54,653 bases of DNA from an uncultured bacterium (lineage in GTDB: Bacteria > Desulfobacterota > GWC2-55-46), in NCBI GenBank assembly GCA_905339405.1, contig CAJPGC010000057.1:1-54653 (forward strand), read 5' to 3'. Below the pieces are notes generated by a model. That model was not told where the DNA came from. It did no database searches and saw only the letters and a program-made list of their open reading frames with translations. A program made the translations under genes and the position numbers. Positions 36,706 through 45,725 of this stretch are shown piece after piece (within the stretch, counting starts at the first letter, position 1; the number at the start of each line of letters is the position of its first letter).

Positions 36706-36729
36706 GGCGTCTTTTGGTATAGGTACAAA

Positions 36730-37293
36730 ATGAGCAATCGCAGGGAAATACTGCTCGGCGCCCTGAAGGACCCCGACAGCCAGGTGAAAAAGGCGGCAGC
36801 AGAGGCGCTGGAGAAGCTCCAGGCCAGGGAGCGCATCGGCGCCCTGGCAGAGAAGATAGCAACCGGCGAGATGATCGAGAAGATAAAGGTCATCTACGCC
36901 CTTTCTGATTTGCGTGGGCCGGCAATCGCGGAAGTCCTTACAAAGTCGCTTAAAGACCCTGTCGAGGACGTAAGGGCGGCAGGTGTGAGGGCGCTCGCCA
37001 ATCTCGGCGACCCGGCAACGCTCCCGCAGCTCGTGGAGAGCCTCAAGGACACGAGCCCCATCGTGGCGAGGGCTGCGGTAGAGGCCCTTTCGACCTTCAA
37101 AGACCCGAGGCTCCTTGGGCCTTTCATGCAGATGCTCAAGCACCAGGACTCCGGCGTGGTGGAACGCGCGCTCGAAGCCGTCGCCAACATAGGTGACAAG
37201 AGGGCCGAAGAGGCTTTCACGTACTTCGCAGCCAAAGGCAACCCGAAGATGAAGGCTATCGCGCTGAAGGGACTTGGGGCGATGGACGTTTGA
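36730..37293 (+). CDS. HEAT-repeat protein
   Basis: A 187-aa all-helical protein built of about five HEAT/PBS-lyase-like repeats of about 31 residues (for example VEDVRAAGVRALANLGDPATL and PIVARAAVEALSTFKDPRLL). No catalytic motif. Such proteins act as binding scaffolds. It follows trmFO by 24 nt with a weak ribosome binding site; function unknown. Confidence 0.82.
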   Translation: MSNRREILLGALKDPDSQVKKAAAEALEKLQARERIGALAEKIATGEMIEKIKVIYALSDLRGPAIAEVLTKSLKDPVEDVRAAGVRALANLGDPATLPQLVESLKDTSPIVARAAVEALSTFKDPRLLGPFMQMLKHQDSGVVERALEAVANIGDKRAEEAFTYFAAKGNPKMKAIALKGLGAMDV

Positions 37294-37322
37294 GAAGGCT
37301 CTGATTGATTACTGTTTCTGCT

Positions 37323-37359
37323 GTCATTGCGAGTAGCGAAGCGACGAAGCAATCTCAGG
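37323..37359 (+). repeat. REP-like element, isolated copy
   Basis: GTCATTGCGAGTAGCGAAGC-type element matching the cluster at 274-399. Confidence 0.75.
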
Positions 37360-37390
37360 CGCTTGAAAATAAATAAGAGCGAATAGAACA

Positions 37391-37424
37391 AAAAAAGGGC
37401 AAGCCGTTCGGCTTGCCCTTTTTT
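37391..37424. terminator. Bidirectional terminator
   Basis: AAAAAAGGGCAAGCC / GGCTTGCCCTTTTTT with a GTTC loop, between the convergent HEAT gene and the HD-GYP gene. Confidence 0.93.
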
Positions 37425-37442
37425 ATTCGATTATGGGATTTT

Positions 37443-38777
37443 CTATTCGGCCGCTTCTTTTTCGAAGAAGGAACCCAGGTCGATGGATGTCGTGGCCGGG
37501 TTGACGTTCGTCACTATCTCCCTGGTCCCGTCGGTCTTGAGGTCGGCTTCGAAGGGGCTTGCCACCTCCGTGCCGTCCTCTCCGTAAAGTATCTTCACGA
37601 CGGGTCTGTCGGGCGTGCCTTCGTTGAGCCTCGTGACGACGCCTATCTCCCCCGTGGTGAGGCGCACCATCGTGCCCACCGGGTACAGGCCCATCATGTC
37701 CATGAAGGTCTTGAGCATGTCCGGGTTGAAGTGCCTTCCGGAGAAGTTGCTCATGACCTTTATGGCCTCTACCGGGTCGTGCGGCTTCTGGTAGACCCGG
37801 AGCGTCGTCAGCGCGTCGTAGGCGTCGCAGATGGTTATGACCTGGCTCAGCGGGTGGAGGCTGTCGACCGTCTCGGGGTAGCCGGAGTGGTCGAACTTTA
37901 TGTGGTGCTCGTAAATGAGGCGGCCTATCGTGGCGTCTATGCCTTCCATCCTCTTTATGATGTTCGAGCCGAGCTGGGGGTGCTGTTTTATCTTGTCCCA
38001 TTCCTCCGAGCTGAGGCCGCCGGGCTTCCTTATTATCTGCTCGGAGACGCCTGTCTTGCCGATGTCATGCAGGAGCGCCCCGATGCCCACGGCGCGGACG
38101 TCCTCTTCGCCGAGACCGAGGGCCTTGGCGAGAGAGAGGGCCATGATGGAGACGTTCACGGAGTGGTTGTACAGGTAGTTGTCGTAGTTCTTTATCATCG
38201 TCAGGCCGAGTATGGCGTGAGGGTCGGAGAAGACCGACTCTGTCATCTCGTTGACGATGTCGGAGACGGGCCCGGTCTTGGGGATCTTCCCCATGCGCAC
38301 TTCGCCCATGACGTTCTCGACTATCTCGACCGCGCCGTTGTATATCTCCAGGGCGTTCCTCTTGCCCGTAGGCATGCTCCTCAGCGTGATGCGCAGCACC
38401 CCCTTCGAGCTGAGCTCCTTCTGGAGCTCATGGCCTTCCATCTGGGCGCCCGAGAGTATCTCGAAGACGTCGGTAAGTTCTTTCCCTGAAAAGCCCTTCT
38501 CGAAGACGACCGCGTCGATCTTTTTTTCGGCCATGTACTGGATGAGCTCGGGATAGAGCTTCTCGCCGTCCTGCACCATATCGTCCTCGAAGACGAGCGT
38601 TTCGTTGACGAGGCCTACGGCAATGTTGTGGCTGCCCTTGAGCTCTTCGGTAAGAAGCGAGTGGGTTTTGTTGACCGGGGCGGAGATGGCCGGGTGCCCC
38701 GGCGGGTAGAGCTTCCTGCTCTTGAGGGCGGCGTTCATGTTCTTCAGTATGGCGTCCCTGCTATCGGGTCCGTTCAT
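37443..38777 (-). CDS. HD-GYP domain protein, putative cyclic-di-GMP phosphodiesterase
   Basis: A 444-aa cytoplasmic protein. Residues 1-50 form a helical module with KLYPPGHPA shared with the neighbouring HEAT protein. The HD-GYP domain (about 200-365) has LLHDIGK, the HHIKFDHSGYPE signature (GYP present) and ICDAYDALTT, so metal ligands for c-di-GMP hydrolysis appear intact. A C-terminal beta-rich domain (about 370-430, MVRLTTGEIGVVTRLNEG) is PilZ-unlike but common after HD-GYP. Its ATG overlaps the stop of the upstream HEAT gene. Confidence 0.9.
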   Translation of the reverse strand: MNGPDSRDAILKNMNAALKSRKLYPPGHPAISAPVNKTHSLLTEELKGSHNIAVGLVNETLVFEDDMVQDGEKLYPELIQYMAEKKIDAVVFEKGFSGKELTDVFEILSGAQMEGHELQKELSSKGVLRITLRSMPTGKRNALEIYNGAVEIVENVMGEVRMGKIPKTGPVSDIVNEMTESVFSDPHAILGLTMIKNYDNYLYNHSVNVSIMALSLAKALGLGEEDVRAVGIGALLHDIGKTGVSEQIIRKPGGLSSEEWDKIKQHPQLGSNIIKRMEGIDATIGRLIYEHHIKFDHSGYPETVDSLHPLSQVITICDAYDALTTLRVYQKPHDPVEAIKVMSNFSGRHFNPDMLKTFMDMMGLYPVGTMVRLTTGEIGVVTRLNEGTPDRPVVKILYGEDGTEVASPFEADLKTDGTREIVTNVNPATTSIDLGSFFEKEAAE

Positions 38778-40369
38778 GTGGTCCTCTCCCTCCCATCGAG
38801 CACTCGTTTACAGGCCGTCTGCAGCTCCCCGGCGGCCGATAAGGACGCTTCCTTAACGGCTTTCAAGGCATCAGGCGTGCCTATCATGCCGAGCGAGAGC
38901 GCGGCAAGGAGCCGCAACTCGTCGTTGGCCTTTCTTCCAAACCAGACTTTCCTGAAAAGTATCCTCACGAGGTGCGGTACTGCCCTGGCGTCGCCTATGA
39001 TGCCGAGCGCCTTTACGGCTTCCTTCTGTGTCTCCATAAGGTCAGAGAAGTTCTCCCGCTTGGCTGCAATCGCCGCCAGCGGCTCTATGGAGGCCGGGTC
39101 CTTGAGCATGCCAAGAGATATTATAGCCTGCGCCATGAGGGAAGGGTCCTGCTCGTGGAGCTTGTCCGTAAGGAAAGAAGTGGCCCTCTGCGTGCCGATC
39201 TTCACGAGGCTCTTCATGACTTCTTTTTTGACCCTCGGCTCTTCGTGCCTATACGAGGCTTCGAGCGCGGGGATGGACTCGGGGCCGCCCACGTCCCCGA
39301 GGAGCGAGACCATCTGCCTGCATACGAACCACGCCTGGTGCTTGAGGCGCGCCTCGGCCAGCGGGCGAAGGCGCGTGCCGAAACGCACCAGGGCGTTGAA
39401 GAGGTGGCGTCTCGTGGCGGCCTCCGGGGCCTCTATTATGGCGTCGAGCAGGGCCTCTGCGCCCGGGTCGCCTGAGTAGACCAGGATGCTCTGGGTCGCG
39501 CCCCTCTGCTGGTTCTCCTTGTCCCCGGCCTTCCTGGCGAGGTGGGCCAGTACTTCTTTGGTGAGCAGCCCCTTGAGCTTATCTAGCGCGGTGGTGCGTA
39601 TGCCGTCGGTCTTCCCGGAGGACGGGACCGCGTGGGAGTAGAAGGTCATGAGAGCGGTGTGGACCTGCTCCAGCTCTTTTTCGGCGAGCAGCGCGTCGAG
39701 CTTCTCTCCTATCCTTACTGCAAGGTCGTTGTATTTGAGGAGGTCGTTCTCCCTGTTGGCGCGCGAAAGGAGCTCCTTGAGGGAGGCGTCCTCCTTCTCG
39801 TCGCCGGGCTTTTCCTCGGGGTTCTCCTCCATTGCGGCTTCGGAGGCCCCGGCCGCCTCTTCCTCGAGCCTTTTGGCCTCGGCTGCGGCCCGCTCTTCCT
39901 CTTCCTTCTGCCTCTGGATTTCGGCCTTCAGTTTTTTGAGGTCTTCGTAACTTAGCTCGTTCAGCAGGATGCCCTGCACGTCAAGCAGGGCGAACATGGC
40001 CTCGACCCCGCCCTTTGCCGCAACGTCTTCGGGCTCGGCCTTGACGACTGTGAGCAGGGCCCTCAGGTCGTTCATGGAAAGCGACGGAGTGAACGTAAGC
40101 TCTTTTACTTTCTTGAAAAAAAGCTTCTTTGCCATTGCAGCGCCGTCGGCGTTTCCGGCCGCTATCAGGGCCTTGCCGTCATAGAAGCCCTTCTGGTCGA
40201 GCCGCCATTTGAACTCCCCCTGGGTCTCGGCGCATTTTTTCAGCTGGAGGTATGCTTTTGTGAGCGTGCTGTCGAGTTGAGGGTGGCCCTCAGGGTAGAA
40301 ATTATGCATCTTGACAGCCTTGATGAGTTCAATTAGTATGTTAGCGTAATTTACGATTTCTACAGACAT
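38774..40369 (-). CDS. HEAT-repeat protein with YPxGHP N-terminal module
   Basis: A 531-aa protein. The N terminus (about 10-60) carries MHNFYPEGHPQLDSTL, matching the module of the adjacent HD-GYP protein. A Glu/Ala/Lys-rich coiled coil lies at about 145-205, and HEAT repeats fill about 280-525. No enzyme motif. Coupled (ATGA) to the HD-GYP gene, it may act as scaffold or adaptor for it. A TTGACA/TATCAT promoter lies upstream. Confidence 0.85.
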   Translation of the reverse strand: MSVEIVNYANILIELIKAVKMHNFYPEGHPQLDSTLTKAYLQLKKCAETQGEFKWRLDQKGFYDGKALIAAGNADGAAMAKKLFFKKVKELTFTPSLSMNDLRALLTVVKAEPEDVAAKGGVEAMFALLDVQGILLNELSYEDLKKLKAEIQRQKEEEERAAAEAKRLEEEAAGASEAAMEENPEEKPGDEKEDASLKELLSRANRENDLLKYNDLAVRIGEKLDALLAEKELEQVHTALMTFYSHAVPSSGKTDGIRTTALDKLKGLLTKEVLAHLARKAGDKENQQRGATQSILVYSGDPGAEALLDAIIEAPEAATRRHLFNALVRFGTRLRPLAEARLKHQAWFVCRQMVSLLGDVGGPESIPALEASYRHEEPRVKKEVMKSLVKIGTQRATSFLTDKLHEQDPSLMAQAIISLGMLKDPASIEPLAAIAAKRENFSDLMETQKEAVKALGIIGDARAVPHLVRILFRKVWFGRKANDELRLLAALSLGMIGTPDALKAVKEASLSAAGELQTACKRVLDGRERTT

Positions 40370-40402
40370 TTCCTTGCTTTCCGCCGATCCGGCTTTGAAA
40401 AT

Positions 40403-40430
40403 ATGATAACAAAACTGCCGTCTTTGTCAA
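40403..40430 (-). promoter_or_regulatory. Promoter of the HEAT/HD-GYP operon
   Basis: Read on the - strand: TTGACA (40430-40425), 16-nt spacer, TATCAT (40408-40403), 34 nt before the start codon. Confidence 0.65.
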
Positions 40431-40487
40431 TCTGTAAACGCCTCACTGTTTCTTCGCATTTTAAGCCCCGGAGTTGAGCTGAATCTG

Positions 40488-41843
40488 ATGGCACGGACAA
40501 AGACAATATACGCTTGCCAGGGCTGCGGCAACACTTCCCATAAATGGCTCGGCAAGTGCCCTGACTGCGGCGGCTGGAACACCTTTGTCGAGGAAAAGGT
40601 CGAGCCCGAAAGGAAGTCCTCTGCTTCCTCGTTCGGCCCCTCGACTCCGCCCAGGCCCATATCGACCCTTAACATGGCCGAAGAGGACAGGATTTCCACC
40701 AGCATCTCGGAGCTCGACAGGGTCCTCGGGGGCGGGCTCGTGCCCGGTTCCGCCGTCCTTATCGGCGGCGACCCCGGCATAGGCAAATCCACCCTCCTTC
40801 TCCAGGCGATGGGCGAGCTCGCCAAAAGCCGAAAGGTCCTCTACGTCACGGGCGAAGAGTCGATGCGCCAGATACGCCTTCGGGGAGAGCGCCTCGGCGC
40901 GCTCTCCGACGGGCTACTGGTGTACGCCGAGACTTCCCTCGAGCGCATACTCGACGCGATAAAGGAGATAGGCCCGGGCGTAATCGTCATAGATTCGGTC
41001 CAGACAATCTCGTCTGAGACGCTGGAGTCTTCCCCCGGGAGCGTAAGCCAGGTCAGGGAGATATCCCACAAGCTCATATCCAACGCGAAGGCGATGGACG
41101 TGCCTGTCTTTCTCGTGGGTCACGTCACAAAGGACGGGGCCATAGCCGGGCCGAAGGTGCTGGAGCACATGGTCGATACCGTCCTTTATTTCGAGGGCGA
41201 AAGGGGACACGCCTTCAGGGTCTTGAGGGCGGTCAAGAACCGTTTTGGGTCGGTCATGGAGATAGGCGTCTTCGAGATGAAAGAAGAGGGCCTCCGTGAG
41301 GTTGTAAACCCTTCCGAGATATTCCTTGCAGAGCGGCCCGAGGGCGCGTCAGGCTCTGCGGTCGTCTCAAGCCTGGAGGGCACCCGGACGATACTTGTAG
41401 AGGTGCAGTCGCTCGTGTGCCCGACGCTCTTCGGCGTCCCGAGGAGGACCGTCGTCGGGGTCGATTACAACAAGGTCATACTCCTTGCGGCAGTGCTCGA
41501 GAAAAAGGCGGGAATAGGGCTTTCCAACCACGACATCTTTTTGAAGGTCGCGGGAGGCATGAGGCTCGAGGAACCGGCCATAGACCTGGGCGTCCTCGGG
41601 GCCATAACCTCGAACTGCCTGGACAAGCCCATAGACTCCTCTACCGTCATCTTCGGTGAGGTCGGCCTTGCCGGAGAGGTAAGGGCGATAAGCCAGGTCG
41701 AGCCCAGGGTAAGGGAAGCGGCGAAGCTCGGCTTCAAAAGGTGTATAATGCCAAAGGACAACCTCAAGGGGTTGAAGGCCCCGGGCGGCATGGCCCTCGA
41801 GGGAGTTTCCACAATAAAAGAAGCCATAGCGAAGTTCTTCTGA
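40488..41843 (+). CDS. radA: DNA repair protein RadA
   Basis: A 451-aa RecA-like branch-migration helicase. A zinc finger (C10, C13, C24, C27), a RecA core with Walker A GGDPGIGKST, the RadA-specific KNRFG motif and a C-terminal Lon-like domain (about 340-450) are all present. Length matches the family (about 455). It is divergent from the HEAT/HD-GYP operon and needs its own promoter. Confidence 0.96.
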   Translation: MARTKTIYACQGCGNTSHKWLGKCPDCGGWNTFVEEKVEPERKSSASSFGPSTPPRPISTLNMAEEDRISTSISELDRVLGGGLVPGSAVLIGGDPGIGKSTLLLQAMGELAKSRKVLYVTGEESMRQIRLRGERLGALSDGLLVYAETSLERILDAIKEIGPGVIVIDSVQTISSETLESSPGSVSQVREISHKLISNAKAMDVPVFLVGHVTKDGAIAGPKVLEHMVDTVLYFEGERGHAFRVLRAVKNRFGSVMEIGVFEMKEEGLREVVNPSEIFLAERPEGASGSAVVSSLEGTRTILVEVQSLVCPTLFGVPRRTVVGVDYNKVILLAAVLEKKAGIGLSNHDIFLKVAGGMRLEEPAIDLGVLGAITSNCLDKPIDSSTVIFGEVGLAGEVRAISQVEPRVREAAKLGFKRCIMPKDNLKGLKAPGGMALEGVSTIKEAIAKFF

Positions 41844-41881
41844 TTTTTTTCCTCTATGGCCATGACGGGGTATTTGATATA

Positions 41882-43426
41882 ATGTTTTCAGGTATTTACA
41901 GAAGATTGAGCGGCCTTGTCCCAAAGGTTGTCGCGGCGGTTTTTACGCTCTGGCTCGCGCTCGGCCCATCTACGGGCCGCGCGTCGGAGCTGAGCCCGTA
42001 TTTCACCGACCTCGGGCAGTTCAATTACGCCAGGTTCCTCATGGACGAGGGAGACTACCGCAGCGCGGCAAGGGAGTTCTCCAGGCTCATAGAGAGTTTT
42101 CCGGCGAGCCCTCTCATCTCGGAAGCCCAGTTCAAGATGGGCGAGGCATACCTTTACTCGGGCAGGTACGCAGACGCGGAGACCCAGTTCAGGCTCTTCA
42201 TCTCGAACTTCCAGGACAGCCCGTATTCGGTCGTCGCCGAGGTGAAGCTGCAGGAGGCAAGGGAGAGGGGGAAGAAGTACATCCCGCAGCCCCTGCCGGA
42301 ACGCCTGCGCGAGATGAGGCCGGGCCTGCGCGCCGTTCAGGTCATGTTCTTCGAGGGCAGGACCTACGCCGAGGTTGAAAACGAGATAAAGGCCCTGAAG
42401 AGCTCGGGGGTGGATACCGTCATCCTGAGGGTCTTCCACAACAAGGGCGACAGGTACTACCCGGCGGCGAAGCAGGGGGCCGACAGGGGCGTATATTTTT
42501 CGACCAAAAGCGCCCCGGTTGTCGACGACATGCTGCCCGCGGTGCTCGACATAGCCCACAGGAACGGGATAAAGGTTTTCGCCTGGATGACGACCAGGTA
42601 TGCCGACTACGGCATTGAGGGGCAGATGCCGTGTTCTTCCTACGACATCTCCGGAAGGCTGTACGGCAGGTGCAAGGGGCTCGACATTTTCAGCGACGCC
42701 GCGATGGAGCGGCTCGTATCACTGTACTCTGATCTTGCGGAATACGATATAGACGGCGTCCTTTTTCAGGACGACCTCGTCCTGAGGCATAACGAGGGTT
42801 TTGGGAGGGCGGCTTCAGCCGCCTTCGCGAGGGACACCGGGGTCGAGCTCGACCCGGAAGCGCTGTACATCCGGGGCGGCGCCGGGCAGGTGCATTACAC
42901 GAGGCTTTTCTGGAAATGGTCCTCCTGGAAGAACAGGAAGCTCGTGAGCGTGGCGGAAAAGCTCATGCACGTCGTAAAGAGGAAGAGGCCCGGGGCGATG
43001 TTCGCCATCAACCTCATGTACGAGTCCGTCACGAACCCGCCTTACGCTCTGGCGTGGCTCTCGCAGGACATCGACGAGGCGTTGAAGGCCGATTTCGATT
43101 ATTACTCCATAATGGCCTATCACAGGCAGATGGGCCAGGAGCTCCGGAAGGACGGCCCGGAAGTAAGGGACATGATAGCAAGGATGGTCGCTGACGCTGC
43201 CATGACCATAGGCGAGCCCAGGCGGGTCCTCATGAAGGTTCAGACAATCGACTGGAAGACCGGAGAGCCCCTCGAGGACGGCGAAGTGGTGGACCTCATA
43301 AGGGAGATAAAGAGCGTAAGGGACGTTTCCCTTGCCGTCGTGCCCTACAGGGGAGGCTTCCCCTTCACAGCCCTTTCCGGCGGGGTCGCGGGGCTGGACC
43401 TGCCGATAAAAACAGGGAGATATTGA
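41882..43426 (+). CDS. Exported TPR protein fused to a PgaB-type polysaccharide hydrolase domain
   Basis: A 514-aa protein with a signal peptide (about 1-34), two or three TPR-like repeats (about 42-125, BamD/YbgF-like) and a barrel domain (about 150-505). The barrel resembles the C-terminal hydrolase half of PgaB (GH153-like): GVDTVILRVFH, VYFSTKSAPVVDDMLPAVL, GIKVFAWMTTRY and DGVLFQDDLVL with paired Asp. The deacetylase half of PgaB is absent. It may cut an exopolysaccharide such as poly-GlcNAc. ATG 41882 has no good ribosome binding site and overlaps a TATAAT (41877-41882), so TTG 41906 is an alternative start. Confidence 0.75.
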   Translation: MFSGIYRRLSGLVPKVVAAVFTLWLALGPSTGRASELSPYFTDLGQFNYARFLMDEGDYRSAAREFSRLIESFPASPLISEAQFKMGEAYLYSGRYADAETQFRLFISNFQDSPYSVVAEVKLQEARERGKKYIPQPLPERLREMRPGLRAVQVMFFEGRTYAEVENEIKALKSSGVDTVILRVFHNKGDRYYPAAKQGADRGVYFSTKSAPVVDDMLPAVLDIAHRNGIKVFAWMTTRYADYGIEGQMPCSSYDISGRLYGRCKGLDIFSDAAMERLVSLYSDLAEYDIDGVLFQDDLVLRHNEGFGRAASAAFARDTGVELDPEALYIRGGAGQVHYTRLFWKWSSWKNRKLVSVAEKLMHVVKRKRPGAMFAINLMYESVTNPPYALAWLSQDIDEALKADFDYYSIMAYHRQMGQELRKDGPEVRDMIARMVADAAMTIGEPRRVLMKVQTIDWKTGEPLEDGEVVDLIREIKSVRDVSLAVVPYRGGFPFTALSGGVAGLDLPIKTGRY

Positions 43427-44142
43427 TGACTATAGTCGCCGACAAGGAATCGGTCTGCTCGCTCTGCAGATGCCACATAAAGGAGAACACGCTTTTCACC
43501 GGGCTCAACGACGCCCAGCTCGACGCCTTCAAGGAGGCAGTCGTCATAAACCACCACAAGAAGCGCGAGCTGGTCTTCATGGAAGGCGACGAGTGCTCCG
43601 GCTTGTACATAATACGCACCGGCAGGGTCAAGGTGGTTAGGTCGTCCTCGACCGGCAAGGAGCAGATAATAAACATAATGAACCCCGGCGACCTGCTGGG
43701 CTTCGAGGTCTTCTACAACGGCCGCGTCTACAAGAACAGCGCGGTGGCTATGGAGGACTGCGAGCTGTGCTACATAGAAAGGCACTCCTTCTTCAAGATA
43801 CTCGAAAGCGAGCCCGCGATAGCAAGAAAGCTCATTCTTTCTCTCGGCAGGGAACTGAACCACGCCTATGAGAGGATAGGCTACCTGGGCCTTTTGAACG
43901 CCCGCGAGAAGCTCGCGCACCTCCTCTATACGCTCGCCGCGCAGTACGGCGTGAAAGAGGAAGACGGCGGAGTGAAGCTCAACCTCACCCTCTCGAGGCT
44001 CGAGATAGCCGAGCTCCTGGGCATAACCCAGGAGACCTCCATAAGGCTCCTGAAGAGCTTCAAGGAGGAAGGCGTTATCGAGATAAAGAGGAAGGAGATA
44101 ATAATCAAGTCCCTGGCCAGGTTGAAGGCCCTGGGCGAATAG
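43426..44142 (+). CDS. CRP/FNR-family transcription regulator
   Basis: A 238-aa regulator: cyclic-nucleotide-binding-type beta barrel (about 25-145), dimer helix and a winged helix-turn-helix (about 180-225). Cysteines C11, C14 and C16 in the N terminus (CSLCRC) and more in MEDCELC could hold an Fe-S cluster as in FNR, though spacing differs. The recognition helix reads ITQETSIRLL; Glu and Arg match the base-reading residues of CRP/FNR. It is a candidate reader of the TGAC-N4-RTCA boxes at 688 and 3593. ATG overlaps the upstream stop by 1 nt. Confidence 0.88.
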   Translation: MTIVADKESVCSLCRCHIKENTLFTGLNDAQLDAFKEAVVINHHKKRELVFMEGDECSGLYIIRTGRVKVVRSSSTGKEQIINIMNPGDLLGFEVFYNGRVYKNSAVAMEDCELCYIERHSFFKILESEPAIARKLILSLGRELNHAYERIGYLGLLNAREKLAHLLYTLAAQYGVKEEDGGVKLNLTLSRLEIAELLGITQETSIRLLKSFKEEGVIEIKRKEIIIKSLARLKALGE

Positions 44143-44170
44143 GGCCTTTTGGCCCTCGAAAGAACCCTTA

Positions 44171-45571
44171 ATGGCGTTTTCGATAAGGACAAGGCTCACC
44201 TTCTGGTACACGGCGCTCCTGTTCGTAAGCCTCCTGGCTTTCGGCGCTGTGTTCTCGTACTCTCTGTTGAAGACGTTCGTCTACCGCATGGACAACCAGA
44301 TAATCTCGATCGCGGACATGATGGTCCATAGCGTCATCAGGCCCTCGGGGCAGATATTCATCCCGAAGGACTTCGACATAATGCTCGAGAGGCACTTCGG
44401 CGTCAGGACCGCCGGGAGCTACATACAGGTCCTGGAGCCGCACGGCAACGTGATCGCGAAATCGTCGAACCTCGACTTCAGTTTGAACGTCCCTCCGCCC
44501 ACGTACCGCGCCGCCATAGACGGGGCCACCACCTATGAGGTCGTGAAGACCGTAGGCAAGTACCCCATGCGCGTGGTCACGAAACCCATCGTGCTCGACG
44601 GCAAGCTCATAGCCATAGTCCAGGTCGGCTCGTCCTTCGAGGGCATGGACGAGATATTCCATTCGCTCGCCTTCATCCTCATACCCGGCATCCTCGCCTC
44701 CGTCGTCGTGGCCGGGGCGGTCGGCTGGTTCCTCGCCAGAAAGGCGTTGAAGCCGGTGACCGAGATAACCGCCACGGCCCGCAAGATAACGGCGGAAAAC
44801 CTTGACGAGCGGATACGCTCCGACGTCCCGCAGGACGAGCTCGGAAGGCTTGCCGCTACGATGAACGAGATGATAGAGAGGCTCGAGAAGTCGTTCAAGC
44901 AGATAAGGCAGTTCACCGGGGACGCCTCCCATGAGCTCAAGACCCCGCTTACCATTTTGAAGGGCGAGATCGAGATGGCGTTGAGGTCGAAGGACGACGT
45001 CAGGTACATGAAGGAAGTGCTCGCCTCCAGCCTCGAGGAAATAGACCGGATGAGCTACATAGTAAAAAGTCTTCTGGACCTGGCGAAGATGGACGTGGAA
45101 AAGGGGGCCCTTGCCAAAGAGCCGGTGCGCCTCGACAAGGTCGTCTCCGACAGGTACGAGCACCTCAGGAAGCGCGCTTTTGACAGCGCAGTCCAGTTGG
45201 ATATACTTGAGAATAAGCCGGTCACGGTTTTGGGCGACCAGGTAAGGCTCTCTCAGCTGGTATATAACCTCATAGACAATGCCATCAAGTACACTCACAA
45301 GGGAGGCAGGGTCGAGCTCAGCCTTGCACAGGAAGGGCAAACGGCGCTGTTCAAAGTCAAGGACACCGGGGTCGGCATCTCAGCCGAGGACCTGCCCTTC
45401 ATATTCGACAGGTTCTACCGTGTCGACAAGGCGCGCACAAGGGAAGTCGGCGGCGCGGGCCTAGGCCTCAGTATATGCAAGGAGATAGCGGAGGCCCACG
45501 GCGGCACGCTTTCAGTCGTCAGCCAGACAGGGACGGGAACCACTTTCACGGCGAGCTTCCCGTCGGCTTGA
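44171..45571 (+). CDS. Membrane sensor histidine kinase
   Basis: A 466-aa kinase of the heavy-metal-sensor (CusS-like) type: helix 1 (about 12-34), a periplasmic domain (about 35-165), helix 2 (about 167-190), HAMP (about 190-245), HisKA with the phospho-His in DASHELKTPL, and ATPase motifs NLIDNAIKYT, DTGVGI and GAGLGLSICK. It starts 28 nt after the CRP/FNR gene. No response regulator is adjacent, so its partner is elsewhere or is the PhoB-type protein at 29418. Confidence 0.9.
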   Translation: MAFSIRTRLTFWYTALLFVSLLAFGAVFSYSLLKTFVYRMDNQIISIADMMVHSVIRPSGQIFIPKDFDIMLERHFGVRTAGSYIQVLEPHGNVIAKSSNLDFSLNVPPPTYRAAIDGATTYEVVKTVGKYPMRVVTKPIVLDGKLIAIVQVGSSFEGMDEIFHSLAFILIPGILASVVVAGAVGWFLARKALKPVTEITATARKITAENLDERIRSDVPQDELGRLAATMNEMIERLEKSFKQIRQFTGDASHELKTPLTILKGEIEMALRSKDDVRYMKEVLASSLEEIDRMSYIVKSLLDLAKMDVEKGALAKEPVRLDKVVSDRYEHLRKRAFDSAVQLDILENKPVTVLGDQVRLSQLVYNLIDNAIKYTHKGGRVELSLAQEGQTALFKVKDTGVGISAEDLPFIFDRFYRVDKARTREVGGAGLGLSICKEIAEAHGGTLSVVSQTGTGTTFTASFPSA

Positions 45572-45587
45572 TTTTAAAATATTAATG

Positions 45588-45707
45588 AAAATTAGATATT
45601 TTTTCTGAAGTCAAGGAAGGGCGGAAATAAAAAGCGCAGCATATATGAGAATATGTGAGCATTTTTATTTTCGCCCTGACGCAGAGGTCAGGAAAAATAG
45701 CAATTTT
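45588..45707 (-). repeat. MITE-like repeat R2, long copy B (inverted)
   Basis: Reverse complement of copy A, including the central hairpin AGGGCGAAAATAAAAA...GCCCT. It fills the gap between the kinase gene and the phosphofructokinase gene. Confidence 0.8.
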
Positions 45708-45725
45708 ACTCTCGGGGGTGAATAG

